Of a stretch of 64,000 nt of DNA, positions 37,791-50,192 are shown piece after piece. The DNA lies in the NCBI GenBank assembly GCA_003254905.1, contig QANU01017537.1:647245-711244 (forward strand), in the 5' to 3' direction. The translations under genes and the position numbers were made by a program. Origin of the DNA: Nissolia schottii (Eukaryota; Streptophyta; Magnoliopsida; Fabales; Fabaceae). Numbering within the stretch: the first letter of the stretch is position 1; the number at the start of each line of letters is the position of its first letter. The notes under the pieces are model-generated. The model saw only the letters and a list, made by a program, of their open reading frames with translations. It did no database searches and was not told the origin of the DNA.

Positions 37791-39922
37791 GATTGTCGCC
37801 TATCTCTTTGTCAAATAAATTTAAAAACCAAATCAACCCAATTTAAAATGCAATATAGGGCTAACTCGAGTCGTCTCACGAAGAAGCAATTTATAAACCA
37901 AACCCAAACACAATTTAATGGCGGGGTTTTTATGAGAATTAAGCAAAGATGAATAACAATAATTAAGACAATATCCCACATACGATGTTTCTAGACTAAA
38001 GATCAATTATCATTGGTTCCTATATTCATTATTCATAAGGGGTGTTGTTGTTAGTTGAAATCTCTAACTAACACGCAATTGACTTGCAAAACCTAATTAA
38101 ATCTAATAAGTTCTTTTAAAGTTCTAATCGTCAAAGTTTATTAACCTAGAATACCACAACATGCAATCACTATATCGCAAATTAGGAAAGGAACAAGCAT
38201 GAATAAACCTTAAGCATCGAACCTCTAATTGATCCTAATCTAAAACTACCGCACGCATGATATTAGGAAAACTACTCCATTGGTGGAGGATAAAAGCTTG
38301 TGATAAATAAATTAAATGCAGAAATTTCAAAACTATAGAAAATGATAAAAATCTTAATTAATTTGACGGTGAGAAGCGAATAGAGTCGTACGAGAATCCA
38401 AAAGTGGTGACGAAGCTTCAATAATATTTAAAATAAAGAGACTAAATCAATAGCACTAACATCAACCTATTGCTATTGTGAAAAGACAGAAGATAATGTA
38501 GAAAACCTAGTCTAAAAGGTGTCATTCTTGGAATTGAAGAATATTCGCTAAATAGGGTCACCCTATATCTATTTATAGCTCTTTAGGTTGAAATTAGGGT
38601 TTCTGGTCTCTGATGGCAAAATTCTGGTCTCAGACACGCCCCAAGCACCTAAAACGCACTGCAGCTCAATATTATGTGCTCTAGCGCACAAAAGTTTAGG
38701 TTCTCAAGTGCATAAAACGTGTTGGAGCAAGACTTTGAGAGTATTCTGGCCCTTCTTGTGCTCCTTTTTTCCATTCCTTGCCCCTTTCTTCCCTTCCTTG
38801 CTCTTTTTGATCCCTTTCTCGCGCTGGTACTCGATCACCTGTGATTCTAACAACTCAACAAAAGATGTTAAACACATAGGTTGCTCGGATAATTAAAAAA
38901 TCATTCAAAACGGTGCTCAAATTACAGATTTCTCAATTGTGCTTATAAAAGGGGAATTATGCGAAACTTATTAATTAACCATCAAAATCACACAATTTTT
39001 GTATGCAGTGTTCAACTATGGATTATAAAGATGTGGGATAAAATCCCTCTATCAAAATACCTCACACTTAAACGATTGCATGTCCTCATGTAAAGAACTA
39101 AGGATGGAAGCAGACTAGGAATCAATAACAAATTCAAAGAAAAAGAAAATCTTTTCGGTGCCGTGACCCTATTTACATCCCCTACAAAGCTACGAAACTC
39201 AGGGAGGCACTTAAGCCGACTCACAAACTACCAAGAAACTGTGCAATATACATGATAATCCAAAAATCAAGTACATTCAGACAAGAGATGCTATCACTGT
39301 GAATAAAAACCAATTTTTTCAGGCATAACAATCATGTGCAAAGAATAAAGCAATTCATGTTCAAATCAATTGGGCCTCATAGGTTAGTGTGTGTCACTCG
39401 TCACTCAAAGTGTTTAGGTTCATCCAATGCTCTCTCAAACACTATACTAGAGTTGCCTCCATAGGCTTGACTTTCTTCTAAGCATCACGGATCGCCTAAT
39501 ATATGACATGCATCAAAAGGTCTTTTAAGGGTTGTAATAGGGCCAAGGTCAAGGAGGGATATCATATGGCTAGTGAGTTATAGCCTAAGACTTAGTAGAA
39601 TCAATGGCATATGTGCTTAACCAACAGTGCGGGGACCTTGGTCTCCACTAGTTTCTCTTGTTCTCCAATTAGCCCGGTGACAAATTCTGCTTTAAAATGA
39701 CATTACTTAACAATTAAACTCTAAAAATATTTGTTTAAATAATGTGATTTTGATTGATATTAGATTTTTTATCTATTAGTTTAGTGGTTTTGACACACAT
39801 AAATACATAATATACTTTATTATCCAAAGTTATAAATGCACTCATTTTCTCACCAACACAATGTTGGTCGAGTAGTAAGCAAGTTCGTCTCTTTTTTAAA
39901 AAGTCTCTGATTTGAGACTTGG
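37791..39922. repeat. repeat-like non-coding region, gypsy type possible
   Basis: No host gene is seen. The region at 37,860-38,300 has the same general layout as 45,145-45,900: CGAACCCACGACTAG or GTCGTCTCACGAAGAAGC near one end, then AT-rich text with ACTACTCCATTGGTGGAG or CCGAGTAGGGACTTAG near the other. Such stretches often belong to Tat/Athila-lineage gypsy elements; this is inference from general appearance. The 102-codon frame at 38,588-38,896 is not recognisable. Confidence 0.35.
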
Positions 39923-40389
39923 TGTGACACTCCAAAAATGTCACTGACACGTAAGGGACTAGTTCCCTTATGAAAGCCTCTAACGTTACATGATTTTCAT
40001 AAAACGTGCAGTTAAATAAATAATAAAATCTATTTAATAAACTAATTGGTCTTTAATAAACAAAAGTAAACTATTACATATGTTTCCTTTGAAATAAAAT
40101 ACTGAAATAAATATAATGCATAAGCGTTTTATGCATGTGTAATAATGGAGCACTTTATATTGGCATAACATAAATTGTTAACTAAGTAACTGGATCCACT
40201 GCAAAGTAAAACTCATCAAGGATCTGAACATCTAGAATCTACTCAAGGAGAGGAGTATCCTCGTCAACACCATCTGAAAAACAACATTGATGATGGGTGA
40301 GTCATCGCTCAGTGAATGATAGACCACACGATGACATTAGACAATTCGTAGACATGACAAATATTATATATATATATATATATATATAN

Positions 40390-40420
<31 letters not shown>

Positions 40421-41381
40421 ATCATGAAAACGTTATACAGTTTATACTACATAATACATAAAACATTTAAAACATAATTAAGTTTGAGAGTTCTCTAGAT
40501 AGACAGATCCAGAGCAATACGATCTAGCTATTCATGATGATATTTGAGCCTCACAATCTTGCCCTATTCTACATGATACATGACACTGGGCTTCATGATC
40601 TTGCCTATGTTTGGGCTTCACGATCTTGCCTTATTTATTCTACATGTCTGAAACTTATTATACATGACAATCATACAAAATATACTAGGGTCAACATGGG
40701 TTATTGTTGATATACATTTCTGTCCTAGATCTACACCCATAAAACGGTACAAACATAATAACATGAACATATCAACTAATAACACAATATAACTTATTTG
40801 TTCGCAAGAATTCATACACATGCAACATGACATATTTAATGCATAAAGATCAATGGTCTCATATAGTTCTAATATAATTTTCATGAATTTCTAAAACTAG
40901 CTTCATAAATGTTTTCATAAATAATTGCTTACATAAATAAAAGAATTTTTAAATAAATAAATAATTTCATAAAAAGAAATAATAAATTCCTCCTCCTAAA
41001 TTTTCATAAAAACATGTACAATAAAATAATTTTTAAAATAAATACATAATCTGAAAATAGATCGTGGAGAAAGTCACTCACCTTGAATGACGGACGATTG
41101 AGACAACTAAAAGTAGGTGCTCCTAAGTGTGGAGGCACTGTTTCCCTACGAAGAAAGAAATACTAAAGCTATGAGAAAGTTTGCGTTAAAGTGGAACCTT
41201 TAAGATCTCTTGAGTGAATTAACAAGTTAAAATACTCTAGGAAAGGTTCTATTTATAAGAGAAACTCAACGTTGCTAGAAAAGTGGGACTTTAGCATTGT
41301 ACCGCTATAGTGGTAAGCGTCTGCACCGACTTTCCTCCGCACCGCTACAGGTGCCCCGTTTTTAGAAAACAGGTCATCGCA
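39923..41381 (-). mobile_element. solo LTR C
   Basis: 1,459 bp. The left end TGTGACACTCC is followed by AAGGGACTAGTTCCCTTATG, also found near the left end of LTR B as GGGACTAGTTCCCTTACAG. The right end is AACAGGTCATCGCA. The flanks CTTGG (39,918-39,922) and CTCGG (41,382-41,386) differ at one base. A minus-strand TATAAATA lies at 41,250-41,257. U3 carries ACCGCTATAGTGG and ACCGCTACAGGTG. No coding region. Confidence 0.65.
40365..40417. repeat. (TA)n microsatellite with an undetermined base
   Basis: A TA dinucleotide run interrupted by an N at 40,389, inside LTR C. The repeat length is therefore unreliable. Confidence 0.95.
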
Positions 41382-41386
41382 CTCGG

Positions 41387-44300
41387 AGAAAAAACAAAAA
41401 ATGTGGGCCAAGAAGGATGTGGAGTTACAATACTTCGAGTTGAATATGTCAGTTCTACTAATAGTGAAATCTGGATACCATCATACTAGTGCAAGCAAAA
41501 ACACATTCATTTTCCCACTTCAAAGAGAGACTTACTAGAATTGAAAATTCGAAAATTCGAAATACATGAATGACCTTTGTATGATAGTATTATACTTTAA
41601 TTTGTTTTATAGCTGGTGACCCCCGGTATTTATGAAAGATGCTAAACAAGTGGTGAATCATGTTGGCGATGAGTAAAGTATGGGGTCTCTGTACTTATTA
41701 TACCAAAAATGTCAATTGTGGGTTAATAATTACTCATTTCGCTTTCTGCCTTTTCCCCAAGGTAATTGCCATCCTAGAATTTATACCCGGACTTCGTTGT
41801 CCTTTGCATGCCATTTCCTAAGTGCCAAGTGCCAATTAGTACCCACAAAACATAGTTTCCTCAGCTGTACACTCTTCCGATCAAGAGTTCATGAATCATG
41901 ATGGTTTGTTGGTCAAGATTTGCATTGTTTCTTACTTAATCGGATACAATGAGAAATTATTACGTGATTATTGAATACCACAAGCTTGGTATGCACATAA
42001 TCATGTACATAATACATAACTATAATGTAGTGTCTCACAATTCATCTATTATTCGAAAAGATCCCCGTGTTGTTTCTTTGAAGTACCTAAGACTTGCACA
42101 CAATATATCAAACAAACTTAGCAATTAAAAAAGAAAACTGTTGAAAATTATTTTCTTAGGTTTCGATCTCTTAACATCACACATTACACATTAATATTTC
42201 TAGACATCGATGTAACTTGGGTATGGACCATTCTGAGGCTCTAGGTTGTACCTTCCTATGTTCGATTAGTATTCTTCCTATACAGCTTTGCATGTTGGGT
42301 ATATGTGGACCCAAAATAAATCTTACATAAGTTGTGATTGAAACAGAGCATTGTTATTTCATCATCCATGCAAAATTATTTGAGAATAGTATAGCTAGAC
42401 ACGAAGGCTTCGCTTTTTGGAGCGCCTTCTAAAACAAGGTGTGTGGTACACCTTGAACGATTGATCTTAGTCATTCTCATGTGAATCCTTAAATTTTTTT
42501 TTTTTAAACCGAGAATATTCACTAATAGTAGATCCTTGTCACGAAATGTTCTTTTTTTTTTTCCTTTCATTTTTACGGGTGAGGTCTTGATACATCTCAC
42601 TAAGAAAGAGGTATCACATACTACTTAATTAAATCATTATATAATGGAAATTAATGAATAAGAAGTTGTGGAGTACCAATACACCCAATCATTGTTAGAT
42701 CACTCAAGGTCCTGCTGCATGTCCTTCTGCTTTGTCGAACATCCATCAATGTCTTTGGTGTACAAAATATTAACCTCTATGTCTTCACCACGCCAATCTG
42801 AAAGTAGTTGTCACAATAACCTCGGTCACAAATACACAATAAGTATCAAATTTTATTTCATGTTTAAAGATTTCTCCTCATAAAGGCAAACAAAACGTTT
42901 TAGTCTATATATACTCCTAGTGTTCATCAAGATTGGAAATTGACCATAAAATATACACATTATTATGTATACTTTATTGGGTAGTTGGGATGAATAGCCT
43001 TCCCCCCTGTCTGGAACCAAGCATTAAAGAATTTGACTCCCACAATCAATCATATAAGTGGCTTCTAAAGATGGCTTGACAAATAACATTAGATAACCAA
43101 TAGAAATCTACTCGCGTATGAATTCTACATATAGCATGGATGATGGATTTTCAAGCTTTAGACATTGACACCACGAGAGAGTTAAACTATATCTTTGTTA
43201 TTAGAATCAAAAGGCCGGTATTAGGAGCGTTATCATTGATTGAAAAATGAATTTGTTAATTTGTACTTATTTTATACAATATATTGTATTGACTCATATT
43301 TCATTTGTTACTGAATGAAATTTTAACAAAACTCACACCTCAATAACATTTCATCTAATAATAATTAAAATTTGAGTTGGCAATTGGGCACGAGATCATA
43401 TTTTTTTTCAATAAGTAAAGAACCATCTTATTGACATGTAACCTGAAATGCAAGAATGTATAACACGTTGCCCTAAACTCATCATGACTCTACACCGACC
43501 AAAAACGAAACTCCACACCTAATAAGGCTCCACCCGAACAAGGCTTCACCCCTAAACTACCCCACCCGTACCCCACTGAGATTTAACAATGCTCAACCAA
43601 ATCAACACCACCTCATTAAGATCCTTCCTAAAAAAATTCAATAGGACAAATCTCGATCTTGCTTTTTAAAGAGAAAATAGAGTATCTTGATTAAAACTAA
43701 TTAAGGGAAACCCAAAAAAAAAAAGAGGAAAGTAAAAAACACAAGCCACACCATATGATATTCCAGCTTTCAATTGTCTCCACCTGCTACCTCACACTCT
43801 TAGAAGATTCCATGGCATCTAACAAAAGTGTACCCGTGCCGAAGAAATGACCATAGAGCACCTAGTGTCCCCATAATTCTTCCGAGCAAACGGATATAAA
43901 ATATGAGCTTGTGGTCTATATATCATATACAAATGATTACACAATATTTTTCTTTATAAGGATAAGTAATCGTGACTCTTATTTATGTTTAATTGTCATT
44001 AGTCAATTGATTTTTTTCAATATAAATGGAAATGTTGTTATAATTAAGGCATAACGACTTTTTTTTTATCATTAAGATTATTTTATTTAATTCTCTACTT
44101 TTTTTTCTTCTAAATTAGATCGATATTTTCTAAGGTTTAATAAAATTACACTAACACTTCATTTATTTATTTAGGCGACGCTCACCTCTCATGATAAATA
44201 CTGAGTTCCATTAATGATAATAGAGTTAGACACTAATTATTATTAAAGTATTTTGTCTATTATACTCTTCATATTTCACACGCAATAGACTTCACAACTT

Positions 44301-44409
44301 CTCTTTAAATCTCTCTTATGCGAATATGGGTTATGAAGTGAAGCAAGCGTGAAAATGGGAGGCATAATGGCAGACAAAGAGTTTTTGATCATATTGTGGT
44401 GTTACAAAT
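41387..44409. other. gene-free intergenic region
   Basis: AT-rich. Short open frames (41,680; 42,376; 42,668) have no recognisable domain. A CACC-rich stretch at 43,490-43,570 may be repeat-derived, but I found no boundaries. Confidence 0.35.
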
Positions 44410-44553
44410 TACGCTCCACCCAAGAATATATATAGCTTATTCAATGGTGTAAAACTCAAATTTATCACAATATCACTTTCATTCAAGAAAATCATCTCTG
44501 GAATCTTCCATTCTCTCTCTCACTTTCTTTTGCACTTCCCTAGTCAACGTTCA
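44410..44553 (+). mobile_element. 5' LTR fragment of copia element 1
   Basis: From ATATATAGCTTATTCAATGG through TCACAATATCACTTTCATTC to TTCACTT this matches the 3' part of the LTR at 49,609-49,921. The left portion is missing or replaced. It is followed by TTGGTATAAGATG, a degenerate initiator-methionine primer-binding site (normal form TGGTATCAGAGC). Confidence 0.75.
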
Positions 44554-44564
44554 CTTGGTATAAG

Positions 44565-45140
44565 ATGAATCCTCTAGATCCTACGTAGATGATGCTCCGC
44601 CACTGCTTCTCTTCCAACTGTCTCTCGTGGGAACAACAAATCACCTCCTCCATTATTCAAAGCCACAAGTTGCATGGCTTCATTGATGGCACTACTCCGC
44701 CGCCGGCACAGCACCTCCCATCTGAAGATGTCACGAACGGAGTAGAGGATCCAATGCATCTCAAATGGGAGCAGCAAGATCAAGCTCTCATGTCTTGGCT
44801 TCTCACTTCATTGAGTGGTTCGATGCAAACACGTGTTGTAGGATGCAAAACCTCTGCGCAGATATGAGAGCCAATTCAAGTTTAATGCGCCACGCTCACT
44901 CGTGCAATAGTTTGCCAATTGAAGACCAAACTCCATAATTGCAAGAAAGATTCATCGAGGCTGATGAGTGAGTACGTGCTTCGAATCAAGGTAATCACCG
45001 ATTGCCTCACTTCTATCGGACATCCTGTGCCTACTCTATCTGGATCATCTTGATGCAATATTACATGGATTGACTGAAGATTATAGTGCCTTTGTTGTAT
45101 CTGTTCGCACTCTTTTAGATCCTGATGTGAATTTTGTAAC
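44565..45140 (+). pseudogene. copia gag remnant
   Basis: The frame at 44,589-44,867 encodes ITSSIIQSHKLHGFIDG, then WEQQDQALMSWLLTSLSGSM and RVVGCKTSAQI, the typical N-terminal gag text of plant Ty1/copia elements. After a stop and frameshifts, recognisable gag text returns (SEYVLRIKVITDCLTSIGHP near 44,965 and LTEDYSAFVVSVRTLLDPD near 45,065). It stops abruptly at about 45,140, where unrelated sequence begins. Not functional. Confidence 0.8.
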
Positions 45141-45930
45141 ACTAGCAAGTGCACTAGTTCGTACAAGTAATAAGAGTAAGTATTAAAACTCGGGTTGTCG
45201 AACCCACGACTAGATTTTAATTAACAAATAACTGGATTAAATTGATTGGAAGAGTTTTGGAAAATTGGTTTTAGAAATAATAAAACAAAAATATATAAAT
45301 AATAAGGGGAAAATAACAACTAAATAGAAGGTGGGAAAGGTTATGGAGATGGATATTAGGGCAATTGTCTTCACCTACTCTGGACTCAGGCGTGTTTATT
45401 GACAAACACGCACAATTATCCTAAAGTATTGTTATTCAATTATTAATCTAGTTAACTAATGGTCAGGGTTCCCATCCTAATCACAAGCCTCTCTCGAGGT
45501 CGAATGATTATCTTTACCTATAGTGACCACCCAATCTCTTGGCGTTTCTTAATCTATTAAAGCATGAATGATTTGTGAATTTTCCACACACGACCACATA
45601 GTTAATCATGCAAGACAATAATTCATTCAATTAATGACTAGTTAATCAAAAGCATTAAGAAAAGTTCATAGAAACTTAATTAACATCGATAGAAAAATTG
45701 AATAACAAAGAGGTTTTATGATAACATTATCAAAGAAATGGTTACATCAAATGCCGAGTAGGGACTTAGTTCATAATGGAAGAAGAAGAATAAGAAAACA
45801 AAACAAAACCATAAAATAAAGGTTCCATGAAAGAATAATGGTAGAGACTTGACTTTGGGACAAATTGGGATCTCGCCCTTATCACGTCACACCCCCGGAG
45901 TCTGAGTCTTCGCACTTGGGAGCTCTCCTA
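45141..45930. repeat. inserted repeat-like segment
   Basis: Begins near GTAACACTAGCAAGTGCACT and includes CGGGTTGTCGAACCCACGAC, AT-rich sequence and CCGAGTAGGGACTTAG. It separates the copia gag remnant from gypsy pol-end sequence. It resembles 37,860-38,300 in layout. No coding frame seen. Confidence 0.4.
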
Positions 45931-45934
45931 GGGT

Positions 45935-46141
45935 TGTGATGAGAACATGATCAAGGACAAGGACCAAGAGGCAATTAAAGGACTTGGAGGATCAATGCCA
46001 TGGGCAAGAGCTAGAAAAGCAAAAGAGGCATTACAACAAGTTTTGGTAACCATTATGAAAATGGGGCTTAATTTAGACAATGAAGAGCCTAAAATGGTGA
46101 ATTTCATCATGGAAACGTGCGTTCCAAGTGGAATAACCTGA
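45935..46141 (+). pseudogene. gypsy pol 3'-end fragment, copy 1
   Basis: Encodes KDQEAIKGLGGSMPWARARK, AKEALQQVLVTIMKMGLNLD, then EPKMVNFIMET and a stop at 46,139-46,141. It matches the end of the integrase-bearing frame at 47,500-47,640 almost word for word. It lies directly before the LTR at 46,160, as the last coding part of a gypsy polyprotein should. Everything upstream in pol is missing. Confidence 0.75.
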
Positions 46142-46159
46142 ATGAGATTTTTTTTAGAG

Positions 46160-46709
46160 TGTTTTTTTAATGTTTTTGTAATAAATGGCTATGTCATTCA
46201 GTTTGGGTTTGTTTTAGCCGAATTATTTAGTTTATGACACCAATAATTAGCATTAGTTAGTGCTCATTATTTGGTTTTCAGTTATGTTTCTTATGGCATT
46301 AGTTGTTTCAGCCGTTGGAGCATTAGTTGCTCATTATTTCTTGTTTTTATTGGACTTTGTAACCATCCATTGGCCAAGTAGCATATAAGCTAGCCATTTG
46401 GTCATTTTGAAGTAGAAGGTGAATTTGATCAGATTTTTATCATTTTGATATTAAGAGAGTGATTCTCTAAGTTCTTGAGTGATTCAAGAAGTGAGATTAT
46501 CAAAGAACCTAACCAAATCCTTTGTGTGTTTTGTCTCAAATTGGAGTGATTTCAATATTTTGGTTAGCTATCAAATTCCGCCTACATTTCTCTTAGTTTT
46601 GCTTTGTAAAACTAATTTTTCTAACCAAGTTCATCAACTAACAAATTGAGAGTTAATTTGTTGAACCACTTGTGCTAGCTCAATTGAAACAATAACTTGG
46701 TTCACATCA
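46160..46709 (+). mobile_element. gypsy LTR with primer-binding site
   Basis: About 550 bp between TGTTTTTTTAATG and TTCACATCA. It is preceded by the pol end and followed at 46,711 by TTGGTACTAGAGCTC, a variant of the initiator-methionine tRNA primer site. A TCATTATTTG/TCATTATTTC repeated word lies at 46,260-46,340. The order pol-end, LTR, gag start suggests one LTR shared by two tandem copies. Confidence 0.7.
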
Positions 46710-46905
46710 TTTGGTACTAGAGCTCAGGATTTGAGTTTCTTACCATTGTTATTGTTTAGTTTTGAAAAAGAAAAAAAGAAAAAAAAGAGAACAGAGAACA
46801 GAGAAAAAAAGTGTTCTACATATCATTGTTGTATACCATTTGATGAATATTTATACACTTAAGTGTGGTGAGGTGTTTTTGTTACATTTGATTTGTTTGT
46901 TTAAG

Positions 46906-47070
46906 ATGACAGGTGATAATTCTAATAATGGAGGAGGACGTTTACAATTCCAAATGCAAGCTTTAACACAACATTTGGAGAGGTTGATCAAGCAACAAAA
47001 TGATGCACTCCATGAGAGGTTGGACCAATTAGAGAGTAGGGGTCATCATGGAGAGGAAGAAAAAGAGTGA
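46906..47070 (+). pseudogene. gypsy gag N-terminus fragment
   Basis: Starts MTGDNSNNGGGRLQFQMQAL and continues with TQHLERLIKQQNDALHERLD and QLESRG, the usual start of plant gypsy gag polyproteins. It stops after 54 codons. Just beyond, a 20-bp word (AAAAGAGTGAAACACTTGAG) occurs twice (about 47,048 and 47,099), near an internal deletion that removes the rest of gag and most of pol. Confidence 0.75.
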
Positions 47071-47152
47071 AACACTTGAGAGAAAATAAAGTGAGAATAA
47101 AAAGAGTGAAACACTTGAGGCAAAACACAATTTTTTAACTAAGGAAAAAGAG

Positions 47153-47645
47153 GTGAAAAAGATGCATGAGCGTGTGAAGGTTCAAATTGAAAAGAAAAAT
47201 GAGAGCTATGTTAAGCAAGCTAACAAGGGAAGAAAGAAAGTTGTGTTTGAACCAGGAGATTGGGTTTGGGTGCACATTAGAAAGGAAAGGTTTCCTGAAC
47301 AAAGGAAATCAAAGCTTCAACCTAGAGGAGATGGTCCATTCCAAGTGTTGGAAAAGATCAATAATAATGCCTACAAAGTTGAATTGTCTGTTGAGTATAA
47401 TGCCAATGCTACATTTAATGTGTTTGATCTATCTCTTTTTGATGGGGATGAAGGAGACTTCGATTTGAGGACAAATCCTTTTCAAGAGGGAGGGAATGAT
47501 GAGAACATGATCAAGGGCAAGGACCAAGAGGCAATTAAAGGACTTGGAGGATCAATGCCAAGGGAAAGAGCTAAAAAAGCAAAAGAGGCATTACAATAAG
47601 TTTTGGTAACCATTATGAAAATGGGGCTTAATTTAGACAATGAAG
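47153..47645 (+). pseudogene. gypsy integrase C-terminal fragment, copy 2
   Basis: The frame at 47,153-47,599 reads KKMHERVKVQIEKKNESYVK, then VVFEPGDWVWVHIRKERFPE, KLQPRGDGPFQVLEKINNNA and FDLRTNPFQEGGND. This is the C-terminal end of plant Ty3/gypsy integrase, after the catalytic core. The frame ends at a TAA (47,597) where copy 1 has CAA, a nonsense change. The homology to copy 1 continues past the stop to about 47,645. Confidence 0.85.
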
Positions 47646-48808
47646 GCATCCCCAAATGGCCCATTCATTGTTGCTGAAAGAGCCAAACAAGTTTGTTACA
47701 CTACCTATTCAGGAGCTACTCAATCAAGCTAGAAAGTTGTGATCAAAAGCAAACCAGGTCGTTAAATTGAGTTGGATGCCATGCAATCAGCATAGCAATC
47801 ATCATATGATCAACCGTATCAAGTGTCGAACCCAATCCCTTCAACAATAGTTGTTCAGACAACAAACACGAACACATTGTTAGCTACAAACGACGAACCA
47901 GAAATACTTCAACTTTCTAACCTCTATCAACATTCAACTGATGATGTCAACAATGATGGGGAAGAAGAAGAAGAAGAAGATTTTGACGATCAACTAAATT
48001 CTGAAAACGACGATGATAGTGTTTACCTTTCATTATTAGACTAGCTGCGATTTGTAATTATTTGAAAATTTTAAATATTAAATTTATTTTTTTATTACTA
48101 TTATTGTCTTATACAATTTAATTGCTTAATTTTTATTTAATATTTTAGTATTAATTAAATAAATATTTAATTAGTTATTAAATATAAATTTCTATATATT
48201 TATAAATTACAAAACTTATTTATTAAATTAAATTTTATAATTTATTGAATTACATATTTATTAATATAATTATATAATTTATTAATTTTAATAAAAATAA
48301 ATAATAATTTATTAAAATAAATAATTAAATTTTAATTATTTTTTTTAATATTTAATTATTATCGTCGGTTATATCCGACGGCGGTAAGGTTCAATATTAG
48401 CAACTACCATAAGTCGACGGTAAGGGAATTAAATATTAATATTAGGACAATAAAATTTTAATATCTTTACCGTCGGATACAGCCGACAGTAAAGGAATAA
48501 GATAGTAATATCTTTATCGTCGGCAGTGACCGACGGTGGTAAAGGAATAAAATATTATTATCCTTATTGTCAGCATTCACCAATGGTAAACAAATAAAAT
48601 ATTAATATATTTACCGTCAGTTCTAGCCGTCGGTAAACCGGTTCAAATGTAATCAGACGCGAATCGGTTTTCGTTGGTTTACTTCGACGCTAATTATTGT
48701 CGGGTGTCGTTGTCCGACGGTAATGCCGACGATAACGACAAAAACCGATGGTAATCGTGCAAATTTCTGACGATATCTCTGACGGTAATAAGCTGTTTTC
48801 TTGTAGTG
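47646..48808 (+). mobile_element. 3' part of a CACTA (En/Spm) transposon
   Basis: The 3' terminus is TTTTCTTGTAGTG at 48,796-48,808, the complement of a CACTACAAGAAAA TIR, followed by TTA (48,809-48,811). The subterminal zone repeats a short palindrome of the type CGTCGGTTATATCCGACG (48,363-48,380; also near 48,470, 48,518 and 48,620). At the left, 47,646-48,044 holds transposon-protein text (ASPNGPFIVAERAKQVCYTT, a stop, then an acidic C-terminus with EEEEEEDFDD). The 5' end of the element is not found. It sits between copia gag and RT fragments. Confidence 0.75.
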
Positions 48809-48811
48809 TTA

Positions 48812-49605
48812 AATCACCCTGCTGAAGAGAAGCTATGCAACAGGAATTTGTTGCACATCTTTGCAACAGAACTTGGACACTTACCACCCTACCTCTTGAT
48901 AAGAATTTGATTGGTCATTGATTGGTGTTCAAAATCAAAAGCAACCCTGATGGGTCCATTCAGAAATACAAGGCTCAACTAGTCGCAAAAGGTTTTCACC
49001 AGCAAGCTAGTTTCAATTTTAGTGATACCTTCTCACAGGTAGTTAAATCGGTTACTATTCAAGTGATTCTCATAATTTCTCTGTCCAAGCATTGGCCAAT
49101 TCAACAGGTAGACGTCAATAATGAATTCCTCAATGGCATACTCAAAGAGGAAATTTTTAGGGTTCAACCTCCGGGTTTTGAATCCCTTGATAAAATGCAA
49201 AGTGTGTAAGATGCAGAAAGCTATATACGGAATGAAGCAGGCTTTAAGAGTCTAGTTTGACAAACTCACTGCTACTTTGGTTAAGTATGGGTTTCACAGT
49301 AGCAGGTGTGCCCCATCTCTCTTCATTCAAGGTACCATTAGCAAAGTGTGTCAGTTTATGTTTGCGCCCCAAGATCATCATTGGTAAGCAGTCAAGCGAA
49401 TTCTTTGCTACCTTACTGGAACTATGAGTCAAAGTCTGCACTTTCAATGCTGTGAATGGCTAGTCTTGTCTACTTATTGTGATGTTGATTGGGCTAGTAA
49501 CTCAGATTGCAAATGGTTTTATTAACCCCGTCCTAATGCTACCTCTGGAGATTTTTGGTTTAAGCTTCATGTTGTGGACAATCATCCACCATGAGCTTGT
49601 AGGGG
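48812..49605 (+). pseudogene. copia reverse transcriptase/RNase H remnant
   Basis: Recognisable text begins MQQEFVAHLCNRTWTLTTLP (near 48,834). It continues in the frame at 48,922-49,209 (VFKIKSNPDGSIQKYKAQLV, AKGFHQQASFNFSDTFSQVV, QVDVNNEFLNGILKEEIFRV), which is the copia-type RT (RVT_2). After a frameshift: KAIYGMKQALRV, FDKLTATLVKYGFHSSRCAP, then a jump to AVKRILCYLTGTMSQSLHFQ and YCDVDWASNSD (RNase H side). Stops and an internal deletion make it non-functional. It ends just before a polypurine tract (AGGGGGG, 49,601-49,607). Confidence 0.88.
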
Positions 49606-49608
49606 GGT

Positions 49609-49921
49609 ATTAGAGAAGTGTATAAAGTATATAATTATGAAATGAGTAGTTTTCATTTAATTAGTTTAGTTGGTTCGGTTTTACTACTAGATTGCAGCAC
49701 GTGCTTAATGTGCTGCTAGATTCTGTTAGAAGGTGGTTAAGGCAACTGAGGCTTCCACTCTCTAAGTGCAGCGCGCTACTCATGCTCTACCCAAGTATAT
49801 ATAGCTTATTCATTGGTGTACAACTCCGATTTATCACAATATCACTTTCATTCAAGAAAATCATGTCCGAAATCGTCCATTCTCTCTCACTTTCTTTTTC
49901 AATTCGCTTGTCAACTTTCAC
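49609..49921 (+). mobile_element. 3' LTR of copia element 1
   Basis: Begins TATTAGAGAAGTG right after the polypurine tract and ends near CAACTTTCACTT. Its last 130 bp match 44,410-44,553. TATATATAG at about 49,796 is a possible TATA box. Confidence 0.78.
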
Positions 49922-50140
49922 TTGTTAGAACTATAAATAGCCGTATTGTGATTTATTTTGGATAGTTATTGGAGTGTAGATGAAAACCTTGGAGTGTAGA
50001 TGAAAACCACACAATCGGGCAATTCTGTCCCAAACACCACAATTTGATAAATGTTAATATAAAAAGAAATATAGAAATGTTTTTAACCGTGAATATCACA
50101 TAGATAATTTCACTAAACTTCGTGACAAATGGATATAATT

Positions 50141-50192
<52 letters not shown>

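Noticed and set aside
48812..49605. Integrated pararetrovirus as the source of the reverse transcriptase
   Set aside because: The text is copia-type RT with LTRs, primer site and polypurine tract in the right order.
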